A stretch of DNA of 64,000 bases from Paracnuella aquatica (GTDB taxonomy: Bacteria; Bacteroidota; Bacteroidia; Chitinophagales; Chitinophagaceae): the NCBI RefSeq assembly GCF_003332885.2, contig NZ_QOWJ01000012.1:62001-126000 (forward strand), given 5' to 3'. How positions within the stretch are numbered: the first letter of the stretch is position 1; every line of letters begins with the position of its first letter. Below, one piece after another: positions 60,483 through 64,000 of this stretch. A model generated the notes under the pieces. It saw only the letters and a program-made list of their open reading frames with translations, searched no databases and was not told the origin of the DNA. Position numbers and translations under genes: made by a program.

Positions 60483-61232
60483 CTAGATCGCAACCGCTTC
60501 CGCCACCGGCTCCAGGTCGCAAAAGTAAAATGGCATATCCGGTGCGGGTTTGTCCCTAAAACAATCATTGCCACTTTTAGGCATAGGGTAGTGGCGGGTG
60601 GTGATGCCGCCTTTTGCAAAAGGCACCGGCGTTTTGAAAATAGGCCCGTCAAACACAAAACTGTGGTACTCGCCCCGTTCGCCGCAGGGGTCCACGTCGG
60701 CAGGCAGGTCGGCCACAAAAGATGTATCGAGCAGGCGGCCGCAAAAGCTTTCGTCCAGCAGCGATCCATTTACACACACCACAATGGCTTTGAAACCTGC
60801 AGCAATAAATGCCTCCATCAGTTGCGCCGAATCTTTTTGCCACAGCGGAAAATAGCAGTTCATGCCCTGTTGGCCCAATTCCCTTTCGCGGTATTGCTTC
60901 AGGTCTTCCAAAAAAATATCACCAAATATGGCCGTATCAAATCCCTGTGCTTTTAGCTCCGCTACATGCCGGCTCATGATGTTGTTGTAATCTTCCATCG
61001 CAGGCAGCAAGGGCAGCTCGGCCGTAACCAGCGGCAGGCCAAGCGCGGCAGCCTGCAACTCCAGCAATGCCCTGCGTACGCCATGCATAGTAATGCGCTG
61101 GTGTGCCGCATTGATGCTGGTAAACAGTGCCGCTACATCAACGCCGTTTTGCTGTGCGTGGTGCAGTGCCAGCGCCGAATCTTTGCCGCCGCTCCAGTTC
61201 ATGTATGCTTTGCCAATCTGTTGCATGGTCAT
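60483..61232 (-). CDS. DPH6-like ATP pyrophosphatase (PP-loop family)
   Basis: A 249-residue PP-loop protein; the start is ATG 61232 or 61226. The ATP-binding SGGKDS motif is at MNWSGGKDSALALHHAQQN near the N-terminus. Further family blocks are RRALLELQAAALGLPLVT, FGDIFLEDLKQYRE, GMNCYFPLWQKDSAQLMEAFIAAGFKAIVVCV, and DPCGERGEYHSFVFDGPIF. Eukaryotic DPH6 makes diphthamide; bacterial homologues must do something else, as bacteria lack diphthamide. Homologues of this type sit in B12-riboswitch operons of Bacteroidota, and here it lies directly below btuB, so a role linked to corrinoid use is plausible (inference). A hairpin precedes it. Confidence 0.82.
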   Translation of the reverse strand: MTMQQIGKAYMNWSGGKDSALALHHAQQNGVDVAALFTSINAAHQRITMHGVRRALLELQAAALGLPLVTAELPLLPAMEDYNNIMSRHVAELKAQGFDTAIFGDIFLEDLKQYRERELGQQGMNCYFPLWQKDSAQLMEAFIAAGFKAIVVCVNGSLLDESFCGRLLDTSFVADLPADVDPCGERGEYHSFVFDGPIFKTPVPFAKGGITTRHYPMPKSGNDCFRDKPAPDMPFYFCDLEPVAEAVAI

Positions 61233-61252
61233 TTTTTTAGTAAAAAATATGG

Positions 61253-61293
61253 GTGTAAAAAAAGACAACGTGAACGGGGCCCGTTCACGTTGT
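61253..61293 (-). terminator. Terminator or attenuator between btuB and the DPH6-like gene
   Basis: The 13-bp-plus stem at 61265-61293 has a tiny loop; on the minus strand it is followed by CTTTTTTT. It lies 25 bases past the btuB stop and overlaps the leader of the next gene, so it would lower or end read-through. Confidence 0.7.
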
Positions 61294-61317
61294 GCAAAAT
61301 ATAGCGTTGTTTATTTA

Positions 61318-63165
61318 CTACAATGTAAACCGCAGTCCGCCCTGGAAGGTAAAGCCCTGCACGTTATAACCATACACTTCGATATAGTCCTTGTTGTTCG
61401 TGAGGTTGCGGGCATCGGCAAAAATGCGCAGGCGTTTAGCCGCCAGCAGGTACTCGGCATAGGCGTGCACCAGGGTGTATGCATCCAGTTTTTTGGGCAC
61501 TGCACGGAAACTGGCATCATAAAACACATCATCGCGGCCCGAAATGTGCTGCACCGTAGCGCTCACAAAAAAGGCCTCGGTAAGCTGGTAGCCTGCAAAG
61601 AGGTTCAGCGAGTGGCGTGGGCGGCGCAGCAGGTTAAAGTAACTGGTGTCTTTGCCCGGCTGCAGCTTTTGCGTGATCTCGCCATCAAGGTAAGTGTAGT
61701 TGGCCCTGAAGTTCCATTTGTTATCCGGCTGGTATTGCAGTTCCAGTTCCACGCCCTGGTCGTGTTGTTGGTCGCGGTTTTGGTAGCCGGTGCGGCCGTA
61801 AATGATCACGTCTTTTACCCGGCGATTAAAGTAGTTGGCCCGCACCGACAGATCTCTGTTGGCCGTCCATGCCTGTACGCCGCCTTCAAACGAGCGGGAG
61901 TGTTCGGGCTTGAGGTTGGGGTTGGCGCCAAATGGCCCAAACAACTCCGAGATGCCCGGCGCCCTGAAACCGGTGCCCAGGTTGGCAAACAGTTTTACAC
62001 GGTCGTGCAGCAGGTAGCTGGGGTTAAAGCTGTAGGTAAAATTATCGCCGTACTGGCTGTGGCGGTTGTAGCGGCCGCCCAGTTCGGCATTAAACCCAAT
62101 TGCTGTTTTCAACAACAGCGATGCATAAGTGCTCAGGATGTTGTTGGTAGTATCGGGTTTGGGCATGCGCATGGTTTGGTAGTTTACACCGGCCAGCAAT
62201 TGCAGTTGCCTCGTTAGCTCCTGCGTTACAAATGCTTCGGCCTGGTGAAAATTACCGGCAAGCGCCGACCCGTTGTAGTTGCGTTTGGTGTAGCTGTGGC
62301 CGTAGTTGAAGTTGACTGCACCGCCGCTGTAATCGAGTTTGCCGATAAGGCCCGCATTTACCAGGCTGCCGGTGTAGCGGGCATTGCCGTCGGCAAATGA
62401 GCCTGCATCATAATCGCCTTTAAATTCGGTAAAGCGATAAAATGGCGCCAGCCGCAAACCTTCTGTTACATTGATGCCCAGTTGTGCGTTGATGGATTGG
62501 CGGACAAATCCATCTTTATCAAAACCCGCTTTGCCGGTGGTGTCTTTTGCTTCGGAAATGCCGTCGGTTTTGAGGCGCTCATAATTGATGCTGTAATCGA
62601 TCGCTTTCAGCTTTTGGCTCAGGCCTACCTGGCCGCGCCGCGTATTGTAGCTGCCATACGACAGTAAGCCAGCCACCGAAGGCTTAGCCGTAGTGCCCCT
62701 TTTGGTAATGATGTTGATGACGCCTGCAATGGCACTGGAGCCGTACAGAGTGCTTTGGCTTCCCTTCAATATTTCAATGCGCTCAATTTGCTCAATGGGA
62801 AACAGGCGGATGTCAAACGTGCCGCCCGAACCCGACGGATCGTTAACCGTTACGCCATCCACCAGTATTACGGTGTAGGCTGTAGAGGCGCCCTGCACAA
62901 ACAAAGATTTATCCTTACCGGCATTGGCGTTGGCGCTGTTGATGGTAATGCCGGTTTGCTCGCTCAGCACCTGCGCCAGGTCTTTACCGCCGCTACGCTG
63001 TAGCTGTTCGTTGGTTACCACGGTTACCACTTTGCCCGTGGTACTTTGTTTTTGCGGAAAGCGGTTGGCGGTAACAATTACCTGGTCCAGCGATGTAGTG
63101 TCGTTTTGTGCCTGTGCCCAGCTGCTGATCAATGCTGCAGTCACCACGAAAAATCCCTTTTTCAA
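61318..63165 (-). CDS. btuB: BtuB-like TonB-dependent cobalamin receptor
   Basis: A 615-residue outer-membrane receptor. The start is TTG 63165, as no in-frame ATG lies before the signal peptide (KKGFFVVTAALISSWAQA). The TonB-box region SLDQVIVTANRFPQK is followed by the plug (DLAQVLSEQTGITINS, KSLFVQGASTAYTVILVDGVTVNDPSGSGG, IEQIERIEILKGSQSTLYGSSAIAGVINIITKRG) and the barrel, ending with an aromatic-type strand GFTFQGGLRFTL. The size equals E. coli BtuB, and the cobalamin riboswitch about 120 bases upstream makes corrinoid uptake the firm assignment. It leads the minus-strand unit with the DPH6-like and CobC-like genes. Confidence 0.93.
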   Translation of the reverse strand: MKKGFFVVTAALISSWAQAQNDTTSLDQVIVTANRFPQKQSTTGKVVTVVTNEQLQRSGGKDLAQVLSEQTGITINSANANAGKDKSLFVQGASTAYTVILVDGVTVNDPSGSGGTFDIRLFPIEQIERIEILKGSQSTLYGSSAIAGVINIITKRGTTAKPSVAGLLSYGSYNTRRGQVGLSQKLKAIDYSINYERLKTDGISEAKDTTGKAGFDKDGFVRQSINAQLGINVTEGLRLAPFYRFTEFKGDYDAGSFADGNARYTGSLVNAGLIGKLDYSGGAVNFNYGHSYTKRNYNGSALAGNFHQAEAFVTQELTRQLQLLAGVNYQTMRMPKPDTTNNILSTYASLLLKTAIGFNAELGGRYNRHSQYGDNFTYSFNPSYLLHDRVKLFANLGTGFRAPGISELFGPFGANPNLKPEHSRSFEGGVQAWTANRDLSVRANYFNRRVKDVIIYGRTGYQNRDQQHDQGVELELQYQPDNKWNFRANYTYLDGEITQKLQPGKDTSYFNLLRRPRHSLNLFAGYQLTEAFFVSATVQHISGRDDVFYDASFRAVPKKLDAYTLVHAYAEYLLAAKRLRIFADARNLTNNKDYIEVYGYNVQGFTFQGGLRFTL

Positions 63166-63695
63166 TTGTTGTTGGTTTTGTGACTGCTCTCAAGAAAAAT
63201 GGAGGAAGAAATATACAGGCCCGTACGCTGCCAATACATTTCATGCCTTTCGTCCCGAAAGCATAAATGATGAAAATTGCAATGGCAGGTCTTCTGGCTC
63301 GGTCCGCACCAGGTCGGCCTTCCCGCGCCGGGCCTGTGGGCCCAATGCAGTGGCGTGGATGATCTGGCGATTTGTACCTGCCTTTGAGGGGGCAGGGGAA
63401 CCTTACAGCTACGGGGATAGCGCCGGATTTGCACCGGACTTCCCTTTTAATTCGGGGCCTGCGGGGCAGGCACCAAAACCATTTACGCGGCAAATGTAAG
63501 GGGGAAACAAATAGGGGCAGGTTGTTTTTGACGGCGGCCGTCGGCAGCGCATTAAAGGTGGTTCTTATCCCTGCCCAACCAGTTGTATTAAATAGGGGTA
63601 AGGTCTTTCTCTTAAAATGGAAAAGAATAGGATGCAAAACGGCCCCGGGCCAGCTCGCAGCTTGTATTTCATAAAAAGCTTATGGTACTTTTGCC
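63166..63695. other. Intergenic region with cobalamin riboswitch
   Basis: No protein gene is supported in these 530 bases; open frames here overlap the riboswitch. The riboswitch fills 63284-63475, and the rest contains btuB leader and presumed promoter sequence. Confidence 0.8.
63284..63475 (-). ncRNA. Cobalamin riboswitch
   Basis: The minus strand reads through the classical conserved blocks: AAGTCCGGTGCAAATCCGG, GCTATCCCCGTAGCTGTAAG (the B12-box type core), CCACTGC, GGGAAGGCC and the closing GAGCCAGAAGACCTGCC. The ends pair through CCTGCC/GGCAGG. It precedes the BtuB-like receptor by about 120 bases and would shut it off when adenosylcobalamin is plentiful. Confidence 0.95.
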
Positions 63696-64000
63696 ATGCG
63701 TTGGCGTTTGCGCATGTACAAAATAATTGAGGTGAACGCTGCCGCATCTTTAGCAACTTTACAATCCGGTATCTTGGTTATCGATAATTTATGGGTTCTG
63801 TTTTTGAACCTGATTCCTGCCTTGTTCAATATTGGCATTGCATGCTACGTGTTTTTTGCGCTGCCCCGGAATAAAACCATCAACATATTCGGATATTTTC
63901 TCATTGCCATCAGCCTGTGGCAAATTCAGGATGTATTGTTTCGCACCATCAATACGGTAGCACAGGCCAATTTGATCGACCACCTGTTTTGCATTGGCTG
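63696..64000 (+). CDS. N-terminal part of a membrane protein, probably a sensor kinase (3' end outside window)
   Basis: The frame is open from ATG 63696 (or ATG 63714, MYKIIEVNAAASL) to the window end, about 101 residues. Three hydrophobic segments are visible (LVIDNLWVLFLNLIPALFNI, IGIACYVFFAL, TINIFGYFLIAISLWQI), with polar loops NKT and TINTVAQANLIDH. Multi-helix N-terminal domains of this kind are typical of 7TM-type histidine kinases, but no catalytic part is in the window, so the class is a guess. It is transcribed away from the btuB unit. Confidence 0.55.
   Translation, partial: MRWRLRMYKIIEVNAAASLATLQSGILVIDNLWVLFLNLIPALFNIGIACYVFFALPRNKTINIFGYFLIAISLWQIQDVLFRTINTVAQANLIDHLFCIG

Noticed and set aside
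61093-62217. Plus-strand frame of 374 residues opposite btuB, and a 388-residue plus frame at 59320-60486
   Set aside because: They lie antisense to well-supported receptor, phosphatase and MarC genes and show no family motifs.
62993-63637. Frames overlapping the cobalamin riboswitch
   Set aside because: The region is explained by the conserved RNA blocks; the frames have no protein-like features.
1-64000. CRISPR arrays, rRNA genes, intact insertion sequences, prophage genes
   Set aside because: I looked for regularly spaced repeats, rRNA motifs and transposase genes and found none apart from the recombinase fragment and small repeats listed.

Overview
The window looks like the chromosome of a Bacteroidota bacterium, most likely a Chitinophagaceae-type member (inference). 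The evidence is a SusC/SusD pair, a C-terminal domain resembling a type IX secretion sorting signal, Bacteroidota-style promoter boxes, a DUF2975/YozG-like regulator pair, a tRNA without encoded CCA, and a very large set of exported glycan-degrading enzymes. Base composition is moderate (roughly half G+C by eye), apart from an A+T-richer stretch at about 55.1-57.3 kb.

Bases 1-46.4 kb form one large host-glycan (N-glycan and sialoglycan) utilisation region built from several transcription units. (1) 1-8.5 kb, plus strand: GH92, glycosylasparaginase, CutC-family protein, GH125, a short GH20-like enzyme and a second GH92. Together these strip mannose and cleave GlcNAc-Asn; the unit ends at a strong terminator. 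(2) 8.9-11.6 kb: a sulfatase followed by a lipoprotein formylglycine-generating enzyme that would activate it. (3) 11.85-26.2 kb: a divergent FadR/GntR-type regulator, then SusC, SusD, sialate lyase, sialate mutarotase, MFS transporter, sialidase, two-module sialate O-acetylesterase and ManNAc/GlcNAc 2-epimerase. This is a complete sialic acid release, uptake and catabolism operon. (4) 26.4-31.7 kb: an EamA transporter, an SGNH-GH20 fusion and a second sulfatase. (5) 31.8-36.9 kb, minus strand: an APH-type sugar kinase candidate, a LacI-type regulator, a CBM9-like protein and a NagB-PIG-L fusion. (6) 37.4-46.4 kb, plus strand: GH109, then a PNGase F homologue with a putative sorting domain, GH29, GH20 and a second GH29.

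Two candidate regulons are visible. A GTCATAC site lies both in front of the GntR-type gene and over a candidate promoter of susC. A palindromic motif close to GCAAWCGTTTGC lies upstream of both sulfatases, the nagB fusion, GH109 and the PNGase F operon. It is a good candidate for the operator of the LacI-type protein encoded in the middle of the cluster. Functionally, PNGase F and glycosylasparaginase would remove the glycan from Asn. Sialidase, fucosidases, hexosaminidases, sulfatases and mannosidases would dismantle it. SusCD and the MFS protein would import sialic acid, and the lyase, epimerase, kinase and deaminase would feed it into fructose 6-phosphate.

46.7-55.1 kb holds ordinary accessory genes: small hypothetical proteins, DUF2975 with its HTH partner, an amidase, a GNAT acetyltransferase, a VIT1-type transporter, DUF1304 and a GH43 enzyme. 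55.1-59.0 kb is a decayed, gene-poor stretch with a truncated secreted protein joined at a palindrome to the 3' part of a serine recombinase, ending in tRNA-Arg(CCG). 59.1-63.5 kb is a minus-strand unit: MarC, a CobC-like phosphatase, a DPH6-like ATP pyrophosphatase and a BtuB-like receptor under a cobalamin riboswitch. The last 300 bases hold the start of a membrane protein, probably a sensor kinase.
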